Source: Leucocoprinus leucothites (Eukaryota; Basidiomycota; Agaricomycetes; Agaricales; Agaricaceae). Taken from it: 64,000 nt of DNA. Below are positions 11,225-24,500 of this stretch, piece after piece. The notes under the pieces were generated by a model, which saw only the letters and a program-made list of their open reading frames with translations, searched no databases and was not told the DNA's origin. The DNA lies in NCBI GenBank assembly GCA_013368445.1, contig JAACJO010000012.1, positions 744,001 through 808,000 of the forward strand, written 5' to 3'. The translations under genes and the position numbers were made by a program. The stretch's first letter is position 1; every line of letters starts with the position of its first letter.

Positions 11225-12067
11225 ACCCTTTTCGGACAATAGAAGGTTAATGTCACAACTGTCACGTCGATATTACTTATAAAGGCTCGTGGGAATGTTT
11301 ATTGTATTCATTTGTGTCACAGCTTGCGTTGAGGGGTTAGCTGCTCCGACCCGGACATCTTTCAATGTTCGTGAACAATGTCTCCCTGAGGGCGTCGGGG
11401 CGGGTTAAGAAACCTCACACAGCATTGCGAGTCCTCTCCTACAAAAAAATATTGAGGCAGAGGAACAGCGGGGCTTGTCTGGAAACTTTTGGTTTCTGTT
11501 CTTTCCATCTTCGTCCAGTCGTTTGTGAGCGCTTCCAAGTATCATCGATTCATCCACAAGGATCGGAGTAATCTCAGAGGTCCAGGTCAACCACCCATTC
11601 CCCGGCCAATTCCGATTTGATGATCACCAGCGCTCTTAATCACTGGAAATACAAGGGATTTCAACAAGGCTCGGTAACTAGATCTAGAAGACTCTCCAGC
11701 TAATCCCAGAGTACAGCGCTCCAATACAATATGGGAGTGTATCGCTCAGAGAACAAGAGACGCTCGTTCGCTGTGATACCTTGTTCTTCACTGCCTCTGA
11801 TTCCCTCTGACATTTTGAAAGGCTTCCATTCCTTCGGTGACGAAAATAAACAATGCCGCAATAATAGACGAAGACAAACAACCGTAGAATAAAAGGAGAG
11901 GAACCTTAAGGTAAGAGGTATGATGTAGATAATATGTTGTCATACGGGTAAAACGAAGGGAAAATCCGGACACATACACGAGATTAAAATAGTCATTGAG
12001 TCCGAGCGCCCTCAAGTCTATATCACCCGGCCCATTTTGCATACGGGAACATGCGACTAGACAAGCC
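11225..12067. other. PRM1 upstream / SEY1 downstream region, no gene
   Basis: A TTTATAAG motif near 11276-11284 may be a TATA element for PRM1. The remaining frames (11365-11571, 11684-11881) are short and overlap nothing conserved. The part next to 12067 is the 3' untranslated region of SEY1. Confidence 0.45.
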
Positions 12068-15005
12068 TCATAACTCTTGCTGCTGCCGCCGTCTGTTCTC
12101 GTCTTCATCGTACAAGTCACGCATGGAGCTCGAGCGCGAGGGTGCAGGTGATGCGCGCACGGCTTCCGCATGTGCAGGCTGTGAGAAATGTTCCCGAAGT
12201 TTGGATGTGGCTTGGGTGTGAATCTACACAGCAAGAAAGAGTCAATCCTCCACAACATTGTGCCCAAAAACAAAAGCGACTTACCTCGCCAGCAACTGTC
12301 CTCGACACTTGGAACAGAGGTCCTGCCAACCCGAGCTGATGGACCACCCAGGCAGAAGCAATCGCCATCAATGTTAGTGTGAAGTACAGTGGGTTGAATA
12401 AAATCATCATGGCTTCGTTCCATCCCAACACTACAAGCACGCCATACATCCATGTCGGGATTTGAGCGATGCCAGCTACAGTGCTCCTCTTGGCCTCAAC
12501 GTAGTACGCATCGGCGTCTTTGCGGAACTTGTTGCTCAGCTCCACTTGCTTATTGGGAGAAAACACATTGAGCGAAGCATCGAAATCAAATTCTCCTTCG
12601 CCGGATAGAATGTCAATCGAGTCTGACGGGAGAGTGAATTCCAATGCCGGATCTTGAGGTCTGATGTCTGAGTAAAGAGGGACGAGATCCAAGGTCTAAT
12701 AGTATGTATGCGTAAGTAGACACGCGAAACAGTGTTTTTGTTTGGGAGGCTCACCTGTTCCTTGGCTTTTTTGAAGGCACCGTCGATGTCATCATCTGGC
12801 TTCCAGACGCGCGGCACACCCTGATCGTCGTATCTAAAGCGTTCTTCGAAGTGGCCTCGGAGTTTGCTCAAGAAGACAGCGTCGGTGGTTTGCTCATCAA
12901 TTTTAGCTCTGAGCGTTTGCCAGGCCCGCTTGCGTAAAGTAGCAAGCGACGAGATATTTTCTTCCTCGGTGCAGTTGAAGCCTACCGAGCATTGTCAGAG
13001 ATGAGAAGGGCAAGTTCCACTTTAACTCACTTTTGGCCTTCGTTAAATATGCGCTCTCAGCTTTGGCAAGGGTATTCTTGAAACTCTTGAGGATTTCATC
13101 CCACATGTCCTTAGCACCGCTGTTTAGCTGCAGCTCCACAGGTTCCGAGATATGTTTCTTGATATTCCGCTGCCACGGGCCTCAGTTGTGGAGTCATAAA
13201 ACCCCGTCGAGAAAAACTAACCTCAATTTGGTTGATCATCTTCTTTGTCTCGTCCTTCCTACACTGATCAGCGACACCGCCAATCTCCTCCTTCAACAGC
13301 TCGAGCTCATCCTCCCAGACCCAATCTGTGCCCTCTACAAATGCTTCCTTTGCCCTCTCCTCAAACATTCCCTCCCATTTAGCTCTCGCCTTCAGTACGA
13401 CGTCGCCAAAGTCATACTCATCCCCCTTCAGTCCATTAAGGAGGGCTTTCTTGAACTGAACTAGACAAAACTTGTGCAGGTTCTTGAGCTGGCCGAGGAA
13501 CAGTGGTGAGAGCGTTGAATCCAAGGCGGCCGTGAGATCGGCGCGCTTGCGAGTGTAAACGGCTTTGTGATACCGTGAAGCGTCACGATCATACCGCGCT
13601 AGATAGCGTAATGAATCAGAGACCAGCAGGGTAATGAACAAATCCAACCTACTCAGAGCTTGTGTTCTCCAGTTCCTCATCATCCCACCAAGACCTTCAA
13701 CGACTTGGCCAGCCTCTACAGGCCTCTTTTGTGATTTGGCTTGCTCATTGAATTCAGCAAGTGCACCCGCTGAAATCTCGTCGCAACGGAACTGAGCAAG
13801 GAGTTCTTGCTGCGTGGGCAAATCGAGATCCTTGTTTGACTGAACTTGTTCCTATAGTTTAATTACATTAGCACATGAAAGCAAGATCATTCATGGATAG
13901 AGCTTACCCAAATGCCCTCCATATAATAAGCAACGCCATCAGCTGGGATACGTTTGTGATAGTCGGGCTTGAACAAGTAGCCCGGATTATCTTTCTCAGA
14001 AAAACGTCTCCGGAGAGATAGGACTTCAGTTTCGAACTGTTCAGGGGCCAGGATTTTGTGAGGTAAAGTTGTGAATTCGAGGTCGAAGTAATCGGAAAGT
14101 TGCCGGTCCTTGAGTTCAGAAGGTTTGGAGAGACCCTCCCAAATACGTAAAAGGTCAGCAGTCAGTGTAGACTGAAGGTTGGCGAGGGGTGTAACACCAA
14201 TATGGTCTCGGATGACGAACAAGAGGAGTGTGCGACCTGAGCTACGTTGGGCAAGCTTGAGTGGCTGAGTTCAGTGGGAATTCGAGAACCCAGACATACC
14301 TCTCCTTCTTTCCAAATAGACCTAGGTTCACCTCAAATACGGTCTTCAGGAGACCCATGTTTGCACCGTTATACAAACCAACTTGGTGTTCCCACATGTT
14401 GACAATGAGAACCTCAGAAGAGGCCAGAGAAAATAGGGCAGATTTGCGCTCGAAGTCTTGATCCTCGCCCCGCTCCCGACCGTCAGTTCCCTCCACGTCC
14501 ATAACCATTAAATTCATAGCCTTGCCCCGGCACATCCAGATACCTGCATGAGATAAACATTAGATGTATCTATTCCAGGAAGTTCGGAGTTTAACCCACC
14601 CTTGGTGGTCTGTTGCCGCTTAGATTCAGCCATGACGTCGAAGGTTGTACCGAACAACCTGTTCAGTAATGTACCTATTGAAACTCAGTGCTCTTCCCTT
14701 GAATTCAACTGCAATGGTAGCGTACTCTTTCCCGTTGATTGTGAGCCGAATACAGCTACAAGGTTGTAGTCAAACCCTGCACCTTGAAGCCCCCATTGTT
14801 GAATCTGCTTGCTCAATTCTGAGCTGAAGACGAGAAACAGTGTCATCTATAAGATTAGAGGAAACGAGACAGGGAAAACCTACTTGAAATGCTTTTCATC
14901 GTCAATGATTTGTAGCCGTGTATTCTGTTCATCATGAGGAATATGGCCGTTCACGTGTGCCCCACCAGCATCAGGTTGGAAATCGACTGAGTTGCTTGAA
15001 GACAT
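12068..15005 (-). CDS. SEY1: SEY1, atlastin/RHD3-type ER-fusion dynamin-like GTPase
   Basis: Multi-exon gene, first exon 15005-14884 beginning [15 protein letters not shown]. The P-loop [10 protein letters not shown] is split by an intron near 14727. Switch/G3 [19 protein letters not shown] lies in the 14242-14535 exon, and the G4-type FVIRDH in the exon beginning near 14222. A long helical bundle follows. Near the C-terminus a hairpin of two membrane segments ([19 protein letters not shown], and [19 protein letters not shown]) anchors it in the ER. After the last intron the tail ends [17 protein letters not shown] with stop at 12070-12068. The family drives homotypic ER tubule fusion and shapes the ER network. 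All expected GTPase and anchor motifs are present. Confidence 0.94.
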
Positions 15006-15931
15006 ATTAACGAGAAGCGTCGGTAGGGGTGTGTAGAGAAGAAGTTGTCGGTGTAAATACTATAAAGGTACAAAAGTAAGAGAAGAAGGTCGGCGAAAGA
15101 GAAAGTGGTAGTGATGAAGCGCTGGTGGTGAAAACGGAAACACGCTCAAGTCGGCATTACACGCCTTCCCTGCCACGTGGTTTCTGACTCTCAAGTCGAC
15201 GCGACAGTTGGCCAGCAGCCGGCCGCAGATTACTTAATTCATTTCACTCCATGAATCTAGCTGCTGGTGAATGCGTACAGACAACGCCCATTCGGGAAAC
15301 ACAAGGTGTCTCCAAATCCCTGACCGACGTATCTGGCGCCAATAAACTTTGATGGAATATATGACCGTGTATTTACTACGGGGTAACGAAAGTACCACGA
15401 AAGCACTCCCTACGGACTGCCGCCAGTCACAAGCCTTGGACCACAAAAATTTATTTATTTAGCTAGCAACTGGCCCAGAACTGGCCATATGATATTTCCA
15501 AGTCGCTGAAATTCCTTCATCATTGTATACTTAGGTGTGACCTGAGACTTGCGTGTACAGGAAATTCCAAGGCGAACACTACGTTAACAGCAGCTTCGGA
15601 GTCGGCCAGGGGGTGTACTATTCGGAAAGTCATTCAACCATTCCAAAATCTGGACTCTGTCTTTGAGCCACTTTGTGCTATCTCAGGTCGCGGAGTTCCG
15701 CTAGGTTACGCAGTCGTCATCAGTAATAACTTTGAGAGAAGCAGTACGGACGGAACGGAATTCAAACTGATTAAGGGTTCCTACGAGGTCACGAGTTCAC
15801 CCATTCAGCTAAGAACTCAGAATTACCCCAGGCTCCGGCTTCTTTTATGTAGTAAGAATACTCATGACAGCATTTACCTTTTTGCCGTGCTCACACATAT
15901 AACTTGGTCCTCCGCTCGGGCACCCATCCGA
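15006..15931. other. Divergent promoter region between SEY1 and acetoacetyl-CoA synthetase
   Basis: No coding frame is supported. A palindromic CCACGTGG (E-box) at 15173-15180 lies 168 bp upstream of the SEY1 ATG. The right part feeds the acetoacetyl-CoA synthetase start. Confidence 0.45.
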
Positions 15932-18730
15932 ATGGCCTCTTACTTCTCCCAGTCAAAGGTCCTGTGGACTCCCCGAACTCCGGGCTTTACCAATGCTGAT
16001 CTACTTCGACGTCTTGTCAACCGAAAATACGGTCTGGACCTTCGTAAGAGGCCTCAAATCTTCCAATTTGTTTCTCACTCAGGAATCTCCACAATGACAC
16101 AGAGGATTACCATGCTTTACACAAGTACTCTGTCGAACACAAAGAGTTTTGGCTAGACCTCTGGGAGTTTCTTGGGATAATTAGCTCAGTATCTCCCCGT
16201 CAGGTGCGAGGTGTCTTGGCTACTGCTTGGACCGTTACTGATTCCCGCTCAACCGCTCAAAGGATCGTATCACGTCACCAGGAAAATTCAAGGAAATACC
16301 AGTCTGGTTCCCTGATGCCAGGCTTAACTATGCGGAAAACCTACTATGGCGCTCCGATGATGCCGTGGCAATCACTGCCACAGCAGAGACGGGCAGTATT
16401 GAGCACTATACATTCAAGCAACTGCGAGAGATGGTCAGGAAGATGGCCTCTGCCCTCAAGCTATCTGGCCTTCAAGTAGGCGATAGAGTAGCAGGCAAGT
16501 CTCTCAGTTTACGAGTTTCATGATCCTGTTCGCTGAAGTTACTCGCGGGAACTCTAGCTATTGTCGCGAACTCTATCCATCCCGTTGTGATTGCCCTTGC
16601 AGTCGCAAGCATCGGTGGAATTTTTTCGAGCACGGCGACAGACATGGGCGTTCATGTAATGATCCCCTCCTCCGCTCCGCGTGCTCCGTTGACAGTGTCT
16701 ATTTCAGGGAATTTTGGACAGATATCGTCAGATTCAGCCAAAATTCATTTTCTCTGATACGGAAGTTAGTTATTCTGGTAAACATATAGACCTTACCGAC
16801 AAGATTAGACAAGTCGTTGGAGACCTCGATGGCTACGGCCTGCAGCAAATTATCCTCCTCCCTAGTCGTATAACAGGGACAGAGATCGGATTACAAGGGC
16901 TCAAGAACAGGTAATAATTATTTCGTGATACTTGTTTCGGAATTAACTAGAGCCATCCCTAGCTTGACATTATCAAATTTCTTGCGAACCGCGGACGATA
17001 GCCCACTGCGGTTTGAACAACTGCCTTTCTCTCAGCCCTTGTTTATACTTTACAGTTCCGGGACAACCGGAAAACCCAAATGCATTGTCCATTCTGCCGG
17101 AGTCCGTTTCTTCGCTTGACTTATTGGGATACAAACCTCATGATGGTCTAGGGAGTGTTGATGCAGACTAAGAAGGATATTCAAGTCGGGTTTGATCTCT
17201 GCATGAACGAAACTTACTTTCAATATACAACTGTGAGTCCTTCCTTTCCTCTACTTTATTTCTCAAACCCACCGGACCTTCTTTCATCAGACAGGATGGA
17301 TGATGTGGACATTCATGTTAAGCGGTCTTGCTACTGGTGCTCGTTTACTTCTCTACGATGGCTCGCCCTTCTTCCCCGACCTAAAAACATACCTGAAACT
17401 GATTGACAGACAAAAGTGAGGGTCATCATCCCCGGCATACTCTTGAAATTGCTTATCGATGTGTACAGTGTAACCCTCCTAGGGACAAGTCCACGTTTCC
17501 TAGCTGAAGTTCAAGGTCAAGGCACCTCACCTCGTACGTACTTATCAAATTGATCGATCGATCATAGCTCATAAATACAATACAGTTGAACTGGGTCAAT
17601 TTAATGCCCTGAAAACAATTGCTTGTACAGGAGCTGTCCTGACTCCACCACTATTTGAATGGGCGCAATATGCTTTCGGAGGTAATATCCACCTAATTTC
17701 GACCAGCGGTGGAACCGATGTCTGTACTGCCTGTACGTATACTGGTGTTGCGTCGCTACTACGGACCGAACGTTAATACCTCCAACCAGTTGTGAGTGGA
17801 ACCGCCACACTTCCTGTCTACGCCGGCGGTGAGTATCCTGTGTCTCCGGGGAGAAGTCGATAAGAATAACACCGCTATCAGAGATCCAATGTAAGGGACT
17901 TGGGCAAAGTGTCGAGGTCTTTGATCCCAATGGTAACAACATTGAGCACATGGGACAACCTGGGGAACTGGTCTGTACGAAACCTCACCCTTCTCTTCCT
18001 CTATTCTTCTGGGGTGACGACACTGGCGAGAAGTTACGTGACGCTTACTTCAGCACCTACCCTGGTAAGTAACGGTTCTAAGCCTTGTGCGGCATCCTGA
18101 AGGAGATGACGCCTTTCATGTAGGCATTTGGAGACAAGGAGACTTTATGGTTGTCAATCCCCAGACAAAAGGCATTCTAATCCTTGGTCGAAGGTAATTC
18201 ACCACAAGCTACAAGCCCTTCTTTGTCCAACCGAATTTCTTACAGTGACGGTGTCCTCAATCCGAGTGGAGTCCGCTTTGGGTCAGGAGAAATATACACT
18301 GTGCTTGAAAAGTTCTCTTCGGTTTTTGATGACACACTCTGCGTCGGTCAGAGGCGCGCCCAAGATCAAGACGAGCGCGTCCTCTTATTCGTAAAAATGC
18401 GTGATGGACAGAGGTTTACACCGAAATTAGAGGAGCAGGTCAGGAATACCATTAGGACGGCCCTCAGCGCCAGACATGTGCCTGCATACATTTTTGAGAT
18501 CGGAGAAATACCAGTGAGTCGGCCCACTCTCAACCTTCTCCAAAGCCCTTACCAAATATGATGCTCAGTATACTGTCAATGGAAAGAAGATTGAGATTGC
18601 CGTCAAGCAGATAGTCTCTGGATCCAACTTGCAGCCGAGTGGAACCGTAGCCAATCCAGAATCACTAAAGCTGTATTACAAATTCAGGGACATTGAAGCT
18701 GTGGCGAATGCTGTCAAGGCTAAGCTCTGA
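15932..18730 (+). CDS. Acetoacetyl-CoA synthetase (acetoacetate-CoA ligase)
   Basis: About a dozen exons can be joined in frame. The N-terminus [19 protein letters not shown] is the LWTP motif of the family. It continues with [17 protein letters not shown] and then [18 protein letters not shown]. The adenylation P-loop is [18 protein letters not shown] near 17060. Further motifs are [39 protein letters not shown] and [13 protein letters not shown]. The catalytic-lysine region [16 protein letters not shown] lies near the C-terminus. It activates acetoacetate in the cytosol with ATP and CoA, feeding sterol or fatty-acid synthesis. An in-frame Met at 15887 is possible, but the family N-terminus favours 15932. 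The gene is intact and has one GC-AG intron. Confidence 0.92.
16495..16557 (+). other. GC-AG intron in acetoacetyl-CoA synthetase
   Basis: Exon ...GTAGCAG is followed by GCAAGT and the intron ends CTCTAG. Only this 63-nt removal joins [11 protein letters not shown] to [20 protein letters not shown] in frame, as the family requires. AG|GCAAGT is the usual strong context for GC donors. Confidence 0.75.
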
Positions 18731-21517
18731 ACTATGTTAGGGTTTATTAAACGGAAGTCGGTGTCTAGGTCCGCGAATACAATGTCTTTGAAATTTGGTC
18801 ATTTTGTCCTTTCACATTGATTCCTTGACGATATCCCTTGCCTTGGGAAGGGGTTGACTGAGAGGAACATATACAGTCTGTCAAATGGTCCAGATTCCCG
18901 GTCCTTAACTTTGCCGTCAATGGATATAGTGTTTTCCATCTTGTATGTTTGTGTACCCAACCACTAACTGCGGAGAGAGAAATTTTACACGGTCATCGCG
19001 GCTGTTGCTTGGCATTAGTTCCGATAAATTAGGCTATCTTCTCCCCCTATTCCAAGAGTCACCAATCAATGCGAAAATAGTGATTCGCTCGTATGCCTTA
19101 TCTACAGTTTTGAGGTTACATATTGTTAATACATCACCTGGGAAATGGAGGTATTAATTTCAGCCAGCCGCCGTGGGCCTCTATCTTTGGAGATAGATTA
19201 AGAGACGGAGCTCAGCTATTAGCCAGATATTCCAGAATTGCTATCTCCCTAGCCGAAGGCTATTTTTAGCCAACGTACCTCAGCTCGTCATTGATTTCGG
19301 TTTTGTTCCCGCCCAAGGCGACGGTATACGTTTACGATATGTCCATCTTGACGAGCCAGACAAAATGACAGATTTTGTGCAAGACATCAAGTGGAACAAA
19401 TCCCATGTTAACACTTTACTCGAGCCGGCGCTATGAATGGCAGTGGCGGGCAGGCTTGACAGCTTGATTTGCTTCCGCCATTTTGGCAGATAAGATCGTG
19501 GCGTTTTCGCATTGCCCCGGTTGAGGATTGTGGGAAGGGTTAACGGAACCGCGACCCTCTGAATCCTAGAGACTCCCAAAAGTGCCGTGATATCAAACCG
19601 TGACATCAGGATGTAGAGCCTTGCTGAGGGGCTAGAAGGGTCTAGTAGCATCCATTACTGTATTCATCGCAGTCCAGAGTCACTACTGAAAAATAGTTGC
19701 CAGCCGCAGGGACTCATGGCAATCAGCAAAGCCAAAATCGGATAACCTCCGAAGGCTCCTTGATTACGAAGTACGCTCAAACCGGTAACTAGTCTTTGTG
19801 GATTTGTGTTGTCTACAGGTGTTTGACGGATGTGTGGCATTGCCACAAGCTCCTGCCATTCTCAAATGTAATGTCATGGAAGCTGCCAAGGAATGATGTC
19901 CTTTCCATCGGTGATTCGATTTTGGGTATACTTCGTTCTACTGAAGTTTGAACAACTGCTATCGGTTGCTTGAAGCACCCTCCTGTCGGCATAGGAACCG
20001 TAGTCGATCGCTAAACACTCTTCTCCACTGGTGTTAAGCTGTGCATGCCGGAACCGCATTTCCTGAAAATTTTGTGGTAGGGCCGGCTCAAGAGATTGAG
20101 TTGATAAGTGCAGGGTAAGAATCTGCCGATACGTGAGAAACGTAGATCAGACTTCAGCTTCAAGGTGAGGGTGTACGGACCGATGTGACGCCAGACCGTC
20201 AGGACCTTTGGGGAAAGAATTGATTTCGCCAAGGGCAGATCTTGTACAAGGAGCATGGAATCACAACCGAACTCTCAAAAGAATATCTATGGTATCTTCT
20301 CGGGGATGGAGAGATAGTGGCGGTGAGCCATCGGAAAGCTGAGTTAAGTAGCACGCGAGTGAGTTTGATCCTCTCTTGGTCCTCTGTAACAAAAGGAAGA
20401 AAACAAGCATTGCTTCTCGGTGCCAGTTAGGGACGTCCTATTCGTTACTAGTGGTCTATCAGGTGATAGAATCAGCGGAAAGTTCTATTTATGATTGGTT
20501 CATGAGATGTCCTACGGCTTAAGAGGTCAATGACAAGAGGATAGTCATTCTTCCAGCGTAAAAATAACAGTGAATTGTGTGTCGTTTTCTCAGCGCCTGT
20601 TTCATTCCGGTTGTAACGAGATCGTGTCACAGGCGTAGTCGTTGGTAGCCTGTTGCGGTGGGCATGCATGATCGGGCCTAGAAGGGTTCATTTATAGGTT
20701 CACTCCGGGTGGAAGAAGTACCTTTCTTAGATGCGGAGTTGGAGAAATCAATTAAACAACTAAACGGCTCAGCAAGTGTGACATCAGCACGTCTCCAAAC
20801 CCTGTTCAGTGTTTCCTGAGCTTCAAGCTTTTCAAAAAATGAACTTAGTGGTCCGACATCGACACGTGCCTAAATGCCAAAATAAAACGGAGCGGAGGAA
20901 GGACTTGAAGGAAGTGTCAAAGGCGGCGAGAACGAAGAAGCCACGCGAGTTAATGTGCAATGATTCATAGGAAAGGTTGACATCTGATCAAGGGCCTTGC
21001 TCCCGAACAAGACTCGCATCACAGATTCTCGAGTACAGTACTGGTTATTATCGCAGCTAGTTATGAAAGTTCGTGTGTTCCTGTGATTGTGATCGGTATA
21101 TATTGACTGAAAGTTGACACCAGAAGTGGTGAGATTAACTCGGAGAGTTCTGCACCTGTTCCTTCACAGCTCCGCCCCCCCGCTCAGCGTGAAAATAGGA
21201 TCTCGAAAGAATCAGAGGGGACGCAATAGAAGAGAACTGGTAGATGAGTGACATCTTGTGTCAACAGGAGGGTGATTGCCGGTTCGACAACCGAAGTTGC
21301 CACGCGGATAAAAGCCACGTGGGCCCGCGCGAGTGGTAACTAGCGTAACGTCACATCGATCCCTGTGACATTTCTGGCCCCTTGTTCTCTACTGGGTCCT
21401 GATCCCCGAATCTTTCTGCCTTGGACTCTCATTATCCTCCTAATCCTCTTTATCCCTTCAGACGTTATATATACCCTCCCACAATACAAGTAGCGCCCAC
21501 ACACCTTACCAATACTC
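18731..21517. other. 2.8-kb stretch without a supported gene
   Basis: Short open frames occur on both strands, but I could not join them into a gene. Two patches look coding-like: 19276-19433 (+), with VIDFGFVPAQGDGIRLRYVH, and the minus-strand frames at 19664-20256. Neither matches a family I know, so they may be decayed genes or mobile-element remnants. The right end holds the promoter of the next gene, with a GCCACGTGGGC E-box at 21314-21324. Confidence 0.35.
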
Positions 21518-24500
21518 ATGTTCACCTGGCGGCCCAAACCCAGGGGCGGGGGTAGAGGAGGCAGCTCTTCAGCATCGGACAGTGGCGATTCCCCTACCTC
21601 CACCACAGTGCGTTTCAGCCTCATCTGCCGTCTCGGCTTCCACTAAATACAGAACAAAGTCTCAACAGGCTCAGATACCAGCGCCAGTCGACGGTCGCCA
21701 CCCAGGGCAGCCCTCTTCTTCGCGTCGCAACGAGCCAGGCAACTCCTCGAATCCTGCAAGTGCGACATCGATTGCACAGGACACGGAAGCACCTGAAAGA
21801 ACAGGAAGGCCAATTCAGTGCGTTTTTGATTTTGCTTTCATCCACTGTGATCACTAGACTGTCTTTCCCAGACCAACGCCTGTACTTGACTATCAGCCTC
21901 CAGAATTCCGGGGCCTACCTCCTCCATCCTCGTCATCAAAGCGAATATACAACATGCCAGGACCAGCTCCTCAACCGATTCATGACGAATATTATACCCG
22001 TAACGAACTCGCAACGTTCAAGTTCGGATCCCCCAGTATTACCACGATGACGGATGCCTCCTCCCAGATCGACCCTCTTTCCTCTGAGGATGACTTTCCC
22101 CATCCTGGAGCTGATACAACACCACGTCCGTCTCTTGCCGTTCACACTGAAGGTATTCGCAGCCATCCATCGCAAGTATCAAGCCCATCTGACCAATCTC
22201 CGCCAGCCAGTCACCGACCTGTAAGAAATGATGCATCGTCGACCCACACATTTGGAATAAGATCTGTCGCATCTACCTCCACATCTTCACTAGCAGAAGC
22301 TAGTAGTACGGATGGATCACAGGCTCAGGTAGAAACGTCTCCAGAACACTCGTCTGATGACGAACCCCGTGCACGGTATTACACTTTTCCATATGTTGAA
22401 TCACTCTCTTCCAGTTCTGTGGATAGCAATTCCACCCGAGATGATTTCTATGATGACGAAGACTTGTCAGATCCTGACCTTGAGATCAGTAGCGCCCGCT
22501 TCGACGATGCGGGTTCTTACGATCAGAGCTACTGGAATACACCACCAGACCAAGACAGTTTCATCGCTGATTATTTATCACAAAGAAGAGGCAGCAACCC
22601 AATCGCTATCCCCGGCGTACAAGAGGGTTCGTCCCACGGTCGCGACCGAGAGGACAGTGTGGCAACTGTCAAGTATCCGACTCCCAGCGCTCCTGGTCCA
22701 TCGAACGTCACTCCAAGATCTCCTACTGCGACTGTCCCTAATCCTTTTTCGCTCCCGAACAATGAAGTTGAATGGGATCACCGGAGGAGAGCTATGCAGG
22801 ATAGAATCGATTCCTCCGGGACCAGATCTCATCCCCCTATACACGCCATGGACTTTGCAGCAACCGGCTTCTCCAACCACGCAGGACCTTCCACAAGTTC
22901 TCCCATGACACACGACGGGAACCATGACACGGCGTTGGAGTTTGATACGAGTGAATGGGAAAACATTGCGGGTGGGATCAAATTGGGGGATGAGCTTGGA
23001 GACGTTGATGCAGCCCCCATCGGGGCACTGAATGCTAACTTCTGGTCACGATTTGCGCCTAACGATGGACCGCGACGCCCCAGCATTGCCTCGACCATCA
23101 ACGACACTTTCCAAAAACATGCCTTGGCGTTTAAAGATCAAGATTGGTCATTCAAGAAAGACCAAGCTGATGGAACTGCTCACATGAAGAAGAAGCGCAG
23201 CACCTTTATACCGTTCAATGAGCGACCAGTAAAGAGAGGACCGCCTTGGAAAGGAATGGGAATTGGACAAAGGGAATTTTGGCGCAATGATCTCACTGGA
23301 ATTTACAAAGTCGAGAGGCTGGAAATACTCGGTAGGTTGCAGGTATCACTTTTTGCAAGATCAACGATAACTCACGTGTATCTGGTTTATCAGCAAGTGA
23401 AAATAGGCCGCCACAACAACGGTTGTCTATCCATCATTATCGTGATGGATCTCGACAAGCTCAGCGACCGATTCCCGGTCTCACCTATGATCCTCATAAT
23501 GGTCCTACTACCACAGTCCATAAACACTCGAAGGCTGCTGCTTTCTCGTTAAGCCGCCATTACCGTGACAGGTCGCAATCAAAAGCTGGTGATCGTCGTA
23601 ACAATTCGTCGAGGGCGCAGCCTTTGAGGAATGCTGTTTACATCAACGGGAAGAAAACGGCTATGATTCTTCTGGCGCCTCGAAAAGTACAAGAGGCATA
23701 TACTAGCACTACTACTACACGGAAGCTGGAATCGCATGGGTTGTTGGATGATCCCCACAGAAGTCGCGAGCTAGACCGACTGAAGCGACTTGCTGAGCAG
23801 GATGACAGGCTCAAGGAAAAGGCGAGAGTGAAGGAGAGGGCAAGACAAGAAAAGGAACAGCGGAAGGCCGCAGAGGAGAGGGCAAAGAGGGACAAGGGTA
23901 AAGGAAGGGCAAGGGGACAAGAGTTAACCAATTCGGAAATACCTGCAATGTCTCAAGTTGAAACTGATTTCCCCAGCCTCAGCATCAATTCATCTCGCCA
24001 CCCAACTTCATCAACGCCCCCTTCTGATTCTCTTGCTCAAGCCGTAGCAGAGACCGGCCTTCAACCTGAAGGACAACATGTAACCCGGGTTGTCACACCT
24101 AGCACTTCCGCGTCCTCGACCGTCATAGCTCACGAGTCACCCGTTGCGCCTACGCAGCAACCGCCATCCACGGGTAATGTTCGGCCTTCTACGGAATCGC
24201 ATGATGGCGCCTCTCAACAAACACAATACCCCGCTGACGTTACTTCCGGACATGGCATAGCCAACTCAAGCGACATTCACCCATTACCGCGGGACCACAT
24301 CTATGGTGATGACGAAGAATATATCGATGAAGAAGATGAACAACTTGGTCTGATTCCTCGCCGACGTAAACGTACACCTCATAACGAAGCCTATCACTCA
24401 TTATCTCCGGAGTCTATTGATTCGTTCGCCGCTCAGCAAGATAATCATTCTCGCGGGATATTTCCCTGGTTGAGCGGGCGCAACGCTTCCAGCCGTACCC

